DNA of 14,570 nucleotides from Rhodobacteraceae bacterium UBA1943 (GTDB lineage Bacteria; Pseudomonadota; Alphaproteobacteria; Rhodobacterales; Rhodobacteraceae), in assembly GCA_002336845.1 (NCBI GenBank), contig DDEX01000075.1, positions 1-14,570 on the forward strand, written 5' to 3'. Every line of letters begins with the position of its first letter. Position 1 is the first letter of the stretch. Positions 6,793-13,873 of the stretch are shown here, piece after piece. The notes under the pieces were generated by a model. It ran no database searches, was not told the DNA's origin, and saw only the letters and a program-made list of their open reading frames with translations. The translations under genes and the position numbers were made by a program.

Positions 6793-7241
6793 CCGGCGAA
6801 TCCGACCGCACCATGCTGATAGAGCGGGTCATCAAGGCCCCGGTCGCCCTGGTCTGGGGCGCCTGGCTGAACGAGGCCAGCCTGCCCAAATGGTGGGGCC
6901 CCGACGGGTTTTCCTGCCGCACCAGCCGGATAGATCTGCGTCAGGGCGGCGAATGGGTATTCGACATGATCGGGCCGGATGGCACGGTTTACCCAAATCA
7001 TCACCGCTATACGCTGATCCGGCCGCAAAGCCGGATCGAATACACGCTGCTCTGGGGTGAGAACGGCCACAAACACGCCGATGCCTGGGCCAGTTTCGAA
7101 GACATTGGCGCGGCGACCAAGATCACGCTGGGCATGGTGTTCATCACGCGGGAAGAGTTTGAAACGGCCAGGGGCTTTGGCGCGGTAGAGTTGGGGCAGC
7201 AGACTCTGGGCAAGCTGGAAAAGGCGGTTCTGGGCCACTAA
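6789..7241 (+). CDS. AHSA1-type SRPBCC domain protein (second of two)
   Basis: A 150-residue protein whose ATG at 6789 overlaps the preceding stop (ATGA), so it is probably translated by coupling. The AHSA1 pattern is clear: 'IERVIKAPVALVWGAWLNEASLPKWWGPDGF' (11-41), 'IDLRQGGEWVFDMIGPDG' (48-65), 'YTLIRPQSRIEYTLLWG' (74-90) and the C-terminal 'QTLGKLEKAVL' helix (138-148). It is only distantly similar to its neighbour: here the 'KWWGP' motif is intact, whereas the first copy has 'HWFVP', so they look like ancient paralogues with different cavities, not a recent tandem copy. Function unknown; the shared operon with an ArsR-type repressor suggests a common ligand, stress or substrate. No clear terminator follows; the convergent photolyase gene ends 44 bases away. 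Confidence 0.87.
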   Translation: MTGESDRTMLIERVIKAPVALVWGAWLNEASLPKWWGPDGFSCRTSRIDLRQGGEWVFDMIGPDGTVYPNHHRYTLIRPQSRIEYTLLWGENGHKHADAWASFEDIGAATKITLGMVFITREEFETARGFGAVELGQQTLGKLEKAVLGH

Positions 7242-7285
7242 GGCTTTGCCCTTGCTGAAATACTTCGGGGAGTTGGGCGCTATCC

Positions 7286-8746
7286 CTAAAGATCCAGCAA
7301 CAGTTGCGAGCCGGGTTTGCACCGCAATCCCGGCGGGGGGCTGCGGCGGGCCTTCGTTGCCAGAGCAGTTTCGCGGTGCAGGGCCCTCACCGCATCGCGG
7401 GCCTGTTTTGCGGCGCTGGTTGGGTCCACCACCGCTTCGGGATAGCGACGACCTGACAGGCTGCGAAAACCCGGCCAGAGCCAGGGCTGTTGCAGGAACC
7501 TGTCTGGCACCGGCGCCAGCTCGGGCAGCCAGCGACGGGTGAAGGCGCCGGCGGGGTCCTGCTTTAACCCTTGTTCGACCGGGCTGGGGATGCGCGCTGT
7601 CACAAGACCAGTGACGCCTGCCTGCATCTGCACCTGCGGCCAGTGGATACCCGGTTCATAATCGGTGAAAAGGCGCGCGAGAATCGCCCCGGTGGACCGC
7701 CAGTCCAGCCAAAGGTGATAAGAGGCCACCGCCATGACCATCGCCCGCAGCCGAAAGTTCAGCCAGCCGGTCGCGGCCAGATAGCGCATCGCGGCATCGA
7801 CAAAGGGCAGCCCTGTTTGCCCCGTGGCCCAGGCATTCAACCGGGCAGCATCGCTTTCCCGGGGCCGCAGGCCTTCGGCCAGGCGCGACAGGCAACGGCT
7901 TTCGATATCGGGCTGATCCTCCAGCATTTGCCGCAGATGGTCCCGGCAGACGAGGCGGCTTTGAAAGCGGGTCAACGATCCGCCCCAGCCGGGTGCGCGT
8001 TCTGCCTGCCGCGCCATGGTGGCTTGCGCCACCTCGCGCAGTGACAGGGTTCCCAGGGCGATATGGGGCGACAGGCGCGAACAGGCACGCTCGCCCGCAA
8101 TGGGGCTGGCCATGGCGCTGCGATAGGACTCGCCGCGTGTGGACAGAAAACTGTCCAGCAGGCGCAATCCTTCTGTCCGGCCGCCATGCTGGCGGTGGGG
8201 GCAGCGGTCTTCGGCCAGCCGCAGGGTGCGGGCCACGGGGATCAGGCCAGGCTCCACTCCGGCGACGCCCTGCATCTCGGGGGGTGGCAGGGCGGGGGCC
8301 GCGACGAACTGATCGCGCCGCGCCTGCCAGCCGTCGGGATTGGCCGGAGGGCGGATCACGCAGGATTGCGGCAGCTCGGTCCATTCCACCCCGCTGTCCC
8401 GCGCCCAAGCGGCTACCCGCCGGTCGCGCGCAAAGGTCCACTGGTTGCCGGTTTCCTCATGGCTGACGATCCGGGTGATGGCGTGGCGGCGGCACATCCG
8501 GTCCAGCACCTCTGCCGCATCGCCGCTGCGCAGGGCGAGTGTGACCCCCAGCCGCGCCAGCTCGGCCCGCAGGTCTTGCAGCGATTCTGCGGTAAAGTCC
8601 CATTGTCGGGCCGATGTATCGGGCAATCGCCAGTATTCGGGTTCGAGAATGTAAAGCGGCAGCACCCGCCCCAGCCGCGCGGCAAAGGTCAGGGCCGGGT
8701 GGTCGGCCGCCCGCAGATCGCGCTTCATCCAGACCAGAACATTCAT
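7286..8746 (-). CDS. Photolyase/cryptochrome family flavoprotein
   Basis: A 486-residue protein starting 'MNVLVWMKRDLRAADHPAL', the usual N-terminus of the antenna-binding Rossmann domain (about 1-130). The C-terminal FAD domain shows 'RLSPHIALGTLSLREV' (224-239), 'TGLPFVDAAMRYLAATGWLNFRLRAM' (311-336) and 'FTRRWLPEL' (402-410). The family repairs UV-induced pyrimidine dimers using blue light and FADH-, or senses light. Several usual positions differ: the 'WRE' segment is 'LVCRDHL' (265-271), and the segment carrying the flavin-contacting Asn and terminal Trp of E. coli PhrB reads 'TDYEPGIHWPQVQMQ' (361-375). This puts it in a divergent subgroup, so CPD repair is likely but not certain. No Shine-Dalgarno precedes the start (TCTGTGTTCC), suggesting little or no leader. 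It is divergent from pepN by 87 bases. Confidence 0.85.
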   Translation of the reverse strand: MNVLVWMKRDLRAADHPALTFAARLGRVLPLYILEPEYWRLPDTSARQWDFTAESLQDLRAELARLGVTLALRSGDAAEVLDRMCRRHAITRIVSHEETGNQWTFARDRRVAAWARDSGVEWTELPQSCVIRPPANPDGWQARRDQFVAAPALPPPEMQGVAGVEPGLIPVARTLRLAEDRCPHRQHGGRTEGLRLLDSFLSTRGESYRSAMASPIAGERACSRLSPHIALGTLSLREVAQATMARQAERAPGWGGSLTRFQSRLVCRDHLRQMLEDQPDIESRCLSRLAEGLRPRESDAARLNAWATGQTGLPFVDAAMRYLAATGWLNFRLRAMVMAVASYHLWLDWRSTGAILARLFTDYEPGIHWPQVQMQAGVTGLVTARIPSPVEQGLKQDPAGAFTRRWLPELAPVPDRFLQQPWLWPGFRSLSGRRYPEAVVDPTSAAKQARDAVRALHRETALATKARRSPPPGLRCKPGSQLLLDL

Positions 8747-8786
8747 GGAACACAGACATAACCGCCGCGCCGGATTCGGCAAGGGG

Positions 8787-8814
8787 TTGCACCTGCCATG
8801 CAGGGGCATAGGTT
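8787..8814 (+). promoter_or_regulatory. Weak candidate promoter for pepN
   Basis: TTGCAC (8787-8792) and TAGGTT (8809-8814) are 16 bases apart and 19 bases before the pepN start. The -35 is reasonable, the -10 weak (three of six). A small palindrome, CCTGC-CAT-GCAGG (8792-8804), overlaps the edge of the -35 and the spacer and could be a regulator site for either divergent gene. Confidence 0.25.
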
Positions 8815-8833
8815 CAGGGAAATGGAGGCCCGA

Positions 8834-11404
8834 ATGTCCGACCCGCGCACCGTCTATCTTGCCGACTATCAGCCCTTCCCCTTTCTGCTGTCGCAGGTGC
8901 GGCTGGATTTTGCCCTTGCGCCGCAGGCAACCAGGGTAAGGGCGCGGCTGGAGTTTGCCGCCAACCCCGCGCGTCCGGGCCGGCACGATCTGTTCCTGCA
9001 CGGGGAAAACCTGCGGCTGATCAGCGCCAAGGTGGGGGGTACGATTGTACAACCTCTGCTCACCGAAGGCGGAATGACCATTTCTGCCAGTGACTTGCCG
9101 CACGATCCTTTCACGCTGGAAACCGAGGTGGAAATCGCCCCGGCCGCCAATACCGCGTTGGAGGGGCTTTATATGTCGAACGGCATGTATTGCACCCAAT
9201 GCGAGGCTGAAGGCTTTCGCAAGATCACCTATTACCCCGACCGCCCCGATGTGATGGCGCGCTTTCATGTGCGGGTGCAGGCGGATTTGCCGGTTCTGCT
9301 GTCGAACGGCAATCCGGTGGCCTCCGGGCCCGGCTGGGCCGAGTGGGACGACCCCTGGCCCAAACCGGCCTATCTGTTCGCGCTGGTCGCGGGCGACCTG
9401 CGCGCCCACCCCGACACATTTATCACGATGTCGGGCCGCAAGGTTGATCTGAATATCTGGGTCCGTCCGGGGGATGAGGGCCGTTGTGCCTGGGGGATGG
9501 AGGCGCTGAAGGCCTCGATGAAGTGGGATGAAGATGTCTATGGTCGCGAATACGACTTGGATATTTTCAACATCGTCGCCGTCGATGACTTCAATATGGG
9601 CGCGATGGAGAACAAGGGGTTGAACATTTTCAACTCCAAGGCCGTTCTGGCCAGCCCCGACACCGCAACCGACGATGACTTTGCCCGCGTCGAGGCGATT
9701 ATTGCGCATGAGTATTTCCACAATTGGACCGGCAACCGCATCACCTGCCGCGACTGGTTTCAGCTTTGCCTGAAAGAGGGGCTGACGGTTTATCGCGACC
9801 AGCAATTCAGCGGCGACATGCGCAGCCATGCGGTCAAGCGTATCGAGGATGTGCTGATGCTGCGCGCCCGGCAGTTCCGCGAGGATCAGGGGCCGCTGGC
9901 CCATGCCGTGCGCCCCGAAAGTTTTGTCGAGATCAACAATTTCTACACCGCGACCGTCTATGAGAAGGGCGCCGAAGTGATCGGGATGCTGCGGCGGCTG
10001 GTTGGCGACAAGGCTTATGCGCAGGCGCTGGACCTTTATTTTTCGCGTCATGACGGGCAGGCGGCCACGATCGAAGACTGGCTGAAGGTGTTCGAGGACA
10101 CCACCGGCCGCGATCTGACGCAGTTCAAACGCTGGTATTCCGAGGCCGGAACGCCGCGGCTCAAGGTGTATGAGGCCTGGTCTCCGGCGGCGCAGGGCGG
10201 CACCTATACGCTGACGCTGGCACAGGAAAACCCGCCCACGCCGGGCCAGCCCGACAAGGGCGCCAAGGTTATCCCCGTTGCCGTGGGCCTTCTGAACCCC
10301 AATGGCGACGAGGTCGTGCCAACCACTGTGCTGGAACTGACGAAGCCCGTCCAGAGTTTCGCCTTCGAGGGGCTGGCCGCGCGGCCCATTCCCTCGATCC
10401 TGCGGGATTTTTCGGCGCCCGTGGTGCTGGACCGCGAGGTGCCTGCCGCCGAGCGCGCCTTCCTGCTGGCCCACGACACCGACCCTTTCAACCGCTGGGA
10501 GGCGGGCCGGTCTCTGGCCAAAGAGGTGCTGGCGCGGATGATCACCGATGGCGCCAGGCCGCTGCCCGCGCTTCTGGACGGTATGGCGGCGATTGCCTTC
10601 GACGACAGCCTTGATCCCGCCTTTCGCGCCCTTGCCTTGCGGCTGCCGGGTGAGGATGACATGGCCGCAACCCTGCACCAATCGGGCCATACGCCCGATC
10701 CGGCGCGCATTCATGCGGCGCGGCGCGCGCTGGCGCGGGCCGTGGCCAACCGTCTCGCCCCCGCTTTGCCGGAGTTGGAGACCGCCATGCGCGTTCCGGG
10801 GGCCTTTTCGGCAAAGGCAGGCCCCGCGGGCCAACGCGCCCTGCGACTGGCCGCTTTGTCCTTCCTGACAAAACTGGATGCCGGGCAGGCTGCGCGGGCA
10901 GCTTTTTCCGACGCCACAAACATGACGGAAGGCTTCGGCACGCTGGCGATACTGCTGGAAAATGGCCAGGGCGCGCCAGAGCTGGCGGCTTTTGAGGCGA
11001 AATGGCATGCAGACCGGCTGGTGATGGACAAGTGGTTCGCGGTTCAGGTCGCCATGGCTGCCCCCGAAACCGCCGCCGATACCGTGAATCGCCTGACCGC
11101 ACGGCCCGATTTCGAGATGAAGAACCCCAACCGTTTCCGTGCCGTTCTGGGGGCGCTGACGGGAAATCACGCCGGATTTCATCATCAAAGTGGCTCTGCC
11201 TATCGCCTGCTTGCCGACTGGCTGATCCGGCTGGACGCGCTGAACCCGCAAACGGCGGCCCGCATGTCCACCGCGTTCGAAACCTGGCCGCGCTATGACG
11301 CCGACCGGCAGGCGATGATAAAGGCCGAACTGGCGCGGATTCTGGCCGCGCCGGGCCTTAGCCGCGATCTGTCGGAAATGGCGGGGCGGATGCTGAACGG
11401 CTGA
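8834..11404 (+). CDS. pepN: Aminopeptidase N (M1 zinc metallopeptidase)
   Basis: An 856-residue protein. The start at 8834 ('MSDPRTVYLADYQPFPF') has a perfect GGAGG at 8824-8828, five bases away; an in-frame ATG at 8798 lacks this. Order of domains: N-terminal beta domain; 'GAMEN' exopeptidase motif at 256-260, which binds the substrate amino terminus; zinc motif HEYFH at 292-296 with catalytic E293; third zinc ligand E315 in 'CLKEGLT'; 'NFYTATVYEKGAEV' downstream, containing the transition-state tyrosine; then a helical C-terminal domain that closes the cavity. Offset from E. coli PepN is about five residues and the length is close to its 870, so this is the bacterial PepN class. It removes N-terminal residues from peptides in the cytoplasm in the last steps of protein turnover. 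No signal peptide. Expected to be stand-alone: divergent from photolyase, convergent with the lipoprotein. Confidence 0.97.
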   Translation: MSDPRTVYLADYQPFPFLLSQVRLDFALAPQATRVRARLEFAANPARPGRHDLFLHGENLRLISAKVGGTIVQPLLTEGGMTISASDLPHDPFTLETEVEIAPAANTALEGLYMSNGMYCTQCEAEGFRKITYYPDRPDVMARFHVRVQADLPVLLSNGNPVASGPGWAEWDDPWPKPAYLFALVAGDLRAHPDTFITMSGRKVDLNIWVRPGDEGRCAWGMEALKASMKWDEDVYGREYDLDIFNIVAVDDFNMGAMENKGLNIFNSKAVLASPDTATDDDFARVEAIIAHEYFHNWTGNRITCRDWFQLCLKEGLTVYRDQQFSGDMRSHAVKRIEDVLMLRARQFREDQGPLAHAVRPESFVEINNFYTATVYEKGAEVIGMLRRLVGDKAYAQALDLYFSRHDGQAATIEDWLKVFEDTTGRDLTQFKRWYSEAGTPRLKVYEAWSPAAQGGTYTLTLAQENPPTPGQPDKGAKVIPVAVGLLNPNGDEVVPTTVLELTKPVQSFAFEGLAARPIPSILRDFSAPVVLDREVPAAERAFLLAHDTDPFNRWEAGRSLAKEVLARMITDGARPLPALLDGMAAIAFDDSLDPAFRALALRLPGEDDMAATLHQSGHTPDPARIHAARRALARAVANRLAPALPELETAMRVPGAFSAKAGPAGQRALRLAALSFLTKLDAGQAARAAFSDATNMTEGFGTLAILLENGQGAPELAAFEAKWHADRLVMDKWFAVQVAMAAPETAADTVNRLTARPDFEMKNPNRFRAVLGALTGNHAGFHHQSGSAYRLLADWLIRLDALNPQTAARMSTAFETWPRYDADRQAMIKAELARILAAPGLSRDLSEMAGRMLNG

Positions 11405-11405
11405 A

Positions 11406-11423
11406 CCGGGGGCCAGCCCCCGG
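11406..11423 (+). terminator. GC-rich hairpin just after pepN
   Basis: CCGGGGGC at 11406-11413 and GCCCCCGG at 11416-11423 are perfect complements around CA, beginning two bases after the pepN stop. The stem is strong, but no T-run follows, so termination by the classical mechanism is uncertain; it may instead protect the 3' end of the mRNA. Confidence 0.5.
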
Positions 11424-11430
11424 ACCCCCG

Positions 11431-11491
11431 GGATATTTTCGCCAAGATGAAGACACGAAGCTTTTTGGGCTTCATCTTGGTGCAAATATCC
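11431..11491. repeat. Long imperfect inverted repeat between convergent genes (REP-like or bidirectional terminator)
   Basis: The 22-base arms at 11431-11452 and 11470-11491 are complementary at 20 positions, the two mismatches lying next to GGATATTT. The 17-base loop contains a further nested hairpin, GAAGC (11457-11461) with GCTTC (11469-11473), and a T5 run. Loose G/C-rich complementarity continues outside, towards 11416 and 11510. A small hairpin, GGGGCG-AAG-CGCCCC, lies at about 11504-11518 before the lipoprotein's 3' end. The element fills nearly all of the 119 bases between pepN and the opposing gene. I believe similar C-rich/'AAGATGAAG' blocks recur in Rhodobacteraceae intergenic regions, but that is memory, not checked. 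Confidence 0.7.
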
Positions 11492-11523
11492 TTTGGGGTG
11501 CGGGGGGCGAAGCGCCCCAGCCC

Positions 11524-12099
11524 TTATTTGCAGTAGGGCTGCTCGCGGGTCCAGGCGGCCAGCGCCTTGCGCTTGGAACTGTCGCGCAGTGGCATCCAGT
11601 CGCGGCCGATACCCTTGTTGCCACCTCCCGCCACCATCTCGTCGCTGGCGACATGATAGGCCACCATTTCAACGGCGCATTGCAGGTTGGCCGAGCCGTC
11701 TTTCAGCTCTGCCGCGCTGTCGGCATCGCAGCCGTAATTGCGGGCCGACCGGGGCGAGATCTGCATCAGTCCGATATAGGCGCCGCCGCCGCCCGCCGCG
11801 CGGGGGTTCCAGCTGCTTTCATAGCGCGCCACGGCCGAGATCAGCCCCGTCCAGAAGGCGCGGCGTTCGCTGACGCTGCCATCTTCATATCCGGGGCACC
11901 AGGTGTCGATGTCGGCGGGAATGCGTCCGGCCAGAACCGGATCTTCCGCCGCAACGGCGGACATCGTGCTGATCGTCCAATGGGCCGCCTCTGGCCGATG
12001 GTCCCAGGCCATCGAGAAACGGCTGACATCCGTTCCGTTCGAGGGCGAAACACAGCCGGCAAGCGTCAGGGCAAGGGCGATCAGGGCAAAATGGCGCAT
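11524..12099 (-). CDS. Lipoprotein with lytic-transglycosylase (SLT-like) domain
   Basis: A 191-residue protein starting 'MRHFALIALALTLAGC' at 12099, with AGGA correctly spaced before it. Residues 1-15 are a lipoprotein signal peptide with lipobox LAGC (13-16), so Cys16 should be lipidated and the protein anchored facing the periplasm. The SLT pattern follows: 'ISAVARYESSWNPRA' (87-101) with putative catalytic Glu94, 'GAYIGLMQISPRSARNYGC' (106-124) containing the GLMQI block, and 'NLQCAVEMVAYHV' (138-150). C68, C124, C141 and C190 could form disulfides. Such enzymes cleave the glycan of peptidoglycan to 1,6-anhydromuropeptides; here substrate and role (remodelling, secretion-related or a relic) are inferred. 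It is short for a transglycosylase, with no LysM or other wall-binding domain visible. Convergent with pepN, divergent from gatB. Confidence 0.82.
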   Translation of the reverse strand: MRHFALIALALTLAGCVSPSNGTDVSRFSMAWDHRPEAAHWTISTMSAVAAEDPVLAGRIPADIDTWCPGYEDGSVSERRAFWTGLISAVARYESSWNPRAAGGGGAYIGLMQISPRSARNYGCDADSAAELKDGSANLQCAVEMVAYHVASDEMVAGGGNKGIGRDWMPLRDSSKRKALAAWTREQPYCK

Positions 12100-12116
12100 C
12101 GGGTTCCTAGGGGCGG

Positions 12117-12139
12117 CGTCGCGCAAATTGCACGCGACG
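12117..12139 (-). promoter_or_regulatory. 7-bp inverted repeat just upstream of the lipoprotein start
   Basis: CGTCGCG at 12117-12123 and CGCGACG at 12133-12139 are perfect complements around the 9-base spacer CAAATTGCA, 17 bases before the ATG of the lipoprotein. It may be an operator or a leader hairpin; no known regulator motif is recognised. Confidence 0.35.
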
Positions 12140-12226
12140 GGCGGCATAGGCCCGGATTCGGACGATCTGGCAACCTTCGCGGCCCGCGCACACCGTCGAT
12201 TGGCCGATTTCCGCCCATCGCGCCCC

Positions 12227-12255
12227 TTGCGAGGGGCTGTCGCCCTGCCTAATAA
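12227..12255 (+). promoter_or_regulatory. Candidate promoter of gatB
   Basis: TTGCGA (12227-12232) and TAATAA (12250-12255) are separated by exactly 17 bases, a standard sigma-70 spacing, 25 bases before the gatB start. The hexamers match the consensus at four and three positions. The -35 lies inside a hairpin-capable palindrome, GCCCCT (12222-12227) and AGGGGC (12232-12237), so it could also be controlled. It is the best promoter-like pair in this gap but not proven. Confidence 0.35.
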
Positions 12256-12280
12256 GGTCGGAACACGGATGGAGAGCCCC

Positions 12281-13792
12281 ATGCTGGACCTGACCTATGA
12301 GCTGCCCAAACCACGCGTGATCGCCGGGGCCAAGGGCGATTGGGAGCTGGTGATCGGGATGGAAATCCATGCCCAGGTCGCCAGCAATGCCAAGCTGTTC
12401 TCGGGCGCCTCGACCCAGGTGGGGGCAGAGCCCAACTCGAACGTCGCCTTCGTTGACGCCGCGATGCCGGGGATGCTGCCGGTGATCAATGAATTCTGCA
12501 TCGAGCAGGCGGTAAAGTCGGGGCTGGGGTTGAAGGCGGCCATCAACCTGCGCTCGGCCTTTGACCGCAAGAACTATTTCTACCCCGATCTGCCGCAGGG
12601 CTATCAGATCAGCCAGCTTTACCACCCCATCGTGGGCGAAGGTGAAGTTCTGGTGGAAATGGCACCCGGGGTGGCCCGCCTTGTGCGGATCGAGCGGATT
12701 CACCTTGAGCAGGACGCGGGCAAGTCTATCCACGATCTTGACCCCACCATGTCCTTTGTTGACCTGAACCGCACCGGCGTTGCGCTGATGGAGATTGTCA
12801 GCCGCCCCGATATTCGCGGCCCCGAGGAGGCGGCGGCTTATGTGGCCAAGCTGCGCCAGATCTTGCGTTATCTGGGCACCTGCGACGGTAACATGCAGAA
12901 TGGCAACCTGCGGGCCGATGTGAACGTCTCGGTCTGCAAGCCGGGTCAGTATGAGAAATATCAGGCGACACAGGATTTCAGCCACCTTGGCACGCGCTGC
13001 GAGATCAAGAACATGAACTCGATGCGGTTCATCCAGGCGGCGATTGACTATGAGGCGCGGCGCCAGATCGCCATTCTGGAAGACGGCGGCAAGGTTGATC
13101 AGGAGACGCGGCTTTATGACCCCGACAAGGGCGAAACCCGGTCGATGCGGTCGAAGGAAGAAGCGCATGATTACCGCTATTTCCCCTGTCCCGACCTGCT
13201 GCCGCTGGAGATCGAACAGGCCTGGGTCGATGATATCGCCGCCCGGATGCCGGAACTGCCGGACGCCAAGAAGGCCCGCTTCATGGGCGATTTCGGGCTG
13301 ACCGATTACGACGCCAACGTCCTGACCGCCGAGGTTGAGGCGGCGGCCTTCTTTGAAGAGGTGGCCAAGGGCCGTGACGGCAAGATTGCCGCGAACTGGG
13401 TCATCAATGACCTGTTCGGGCGATTGAACAAGGAAGGGCTGACCATCGCCGAAACGCCGGTTTCGGCGGCGAGGCTGGGCGCGATGCTGGATCTCTTGGG
13501 GTCGGGCGAGATCACCGGCAAGATGGCCAAGGATCTGTTCGACATCCTGTGGACCGATCCGGGCGATCCGGCAGAGATTGCCGCCGCGCGTGGCATGAAG
13601 CAGGTCACGGATCTGGGCGCGATTGAAAAGGCGCTGGACGATCTGATCGCGGCCAACCCCGAGCAGGTGGAAAAGGCCAAGGTCAATGCCCGGCTTGCCG
13701 GGTGGTTCACCGGGCAGGTGCTGAAAGCCACCGGCGGCAAGGCAAACCCGGCCGTCATCACCGAAATGGTGGCGAAAAAGCTGGGGCTATAA
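12281..13792 (+). CDS. gatB: Aspartyl/glutamyl-tRNA amidotransferase subunit B
   Basis: A 503-residue protein starting 'MLDLTYELPKPRVI' at 12281, with GGAGAG at 12271-12276 as ribosome binding site; an in-frame ATG at 12269 lies only 12 bases earlier but has no such site, and the frame runs on upstream without support. Signature blocks are 'ELVIGMEIHAQV' (22-33), 'NYFYPDLPQGYQISQLY' (97-113) around the catalytic pocket, 'IHLEQDAGKSIHD', 'LRADVNVSV' and 'YRYFPCPDLLPLEI', followed by the tRNA-binding tail domain with 'ANWVINDLFGRL'. GatB, with GatA and GatC, converts mischarged Glu-tRNA(Gln) (and Asp-tRNA(Asn)) to the correct amides, an essential step where GlnRS is missing. gatA and gatC are not adjacent, as is common in alphaproteobacteria. 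The gene appears to stand alone. Confidence 0.97.
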   Translation: MLDLTYELPKPRVIAGAKGDWELVIGMEIHAQVASNAKLFSGASTQVGAEPNSNVAFVDAAMPGMLPVINEFCIEQAVKSGLGLKAAINLRSAFDRKNYFYPDLPQGYQISQLYHPIVGEGEVLVEMAPGVARLVRIERIHLEQDAGKSIHDLDPTMSFVDLNRTGVALMEIVSRPDIRGPEEAAAYVAKLRQILRYLGTCDGNMQNGNLRADVNVSVCKPGQYEKYQATQDFSHLGTRCEIKNMNSMRFIQAAIDYEARRQIAILEDGGKVDQETRLYDPDKGETRSMRSKEEAHDYRYFPCPDLLPLEIEQAWVDDIAARMPELPDAKKARFMGDFGLTDYDANVLTAEVEAAAFFEEVAKGRDGKIAANWVINDLFGRLNKEGLTIAETPVSAARLGAMLDLLGSGEITGKMAKDLFDILWTDPGDPAEIAAARGMKQVTDLGAIEKALDDLIAANPEQVEKAKVNARLAGWFTGQVLKATGGKANPAVITEMVAKKLGL

Positions 13793-13800
13793 ACGGTCGG

Positions 13801-13827
13801 CGACCTTCGCGCTTTGCGTGAAGGTCG
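13801..13827 (+). terminator. Hairpin downstream of gatB
   Basis: CGACCTTCGCG (13801-13811) and CGTGAAGGTCG (13817-13827) pair at 10 of 11 positions around the loop CTTTG, eight bases after the gatB stop. There is no immediate T-run, though TTGGTTTT follows at 13840-13847, so it is a plausible but imperfect intrinsic terminator. Confidence 0.5.
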
Positions 13828-13873
13828 TGCGGCAACCTATTGGTTTTACCGAATTGACGATCGTACAAATTGG

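Noticed and set aside
5931..7241. Arsenic or metal resistance operon
   Set aside because: The regulator lacks the metal-binding Cys motif and no arsenate reductase, arsenite pump or metal transporter is adjacent.
7242..7285. Possible half copy of the post-pepN inverted-repeat element (TGAAATACTTCGGGG)
   Set aside because: Similarity to 11478-11498 is loose and needs gaps; too weak to call a second copy by eye.
8747..11485. Very long minus-strand open frame antisense to pepN and joined to the photolyase frame (1399 codons in total)
   Set aside because: The pepN sense product is an unmistakable M1 peptidase. GC-rich third positions remove stop codons from the antisense frame; its translation has no recognisable domain and is Arg/Gly/His-rich. 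Only the part from 8746 down is the photolyase.
11903..12280. Possible N-terminal extension of gatB by 126 codons
   Set aside because: It would overlap the lipoprotein gene antisense; GatB family length (about 500) and the RBS at 12271-12276 support the start at 12281.
12107..13168. 353-codon minus-strand frame antisense to gatB
   Set aside because: It is a shadow of gatB codon bias; the product is low-complexity and His/Arg-rich, with no start signal or domain.
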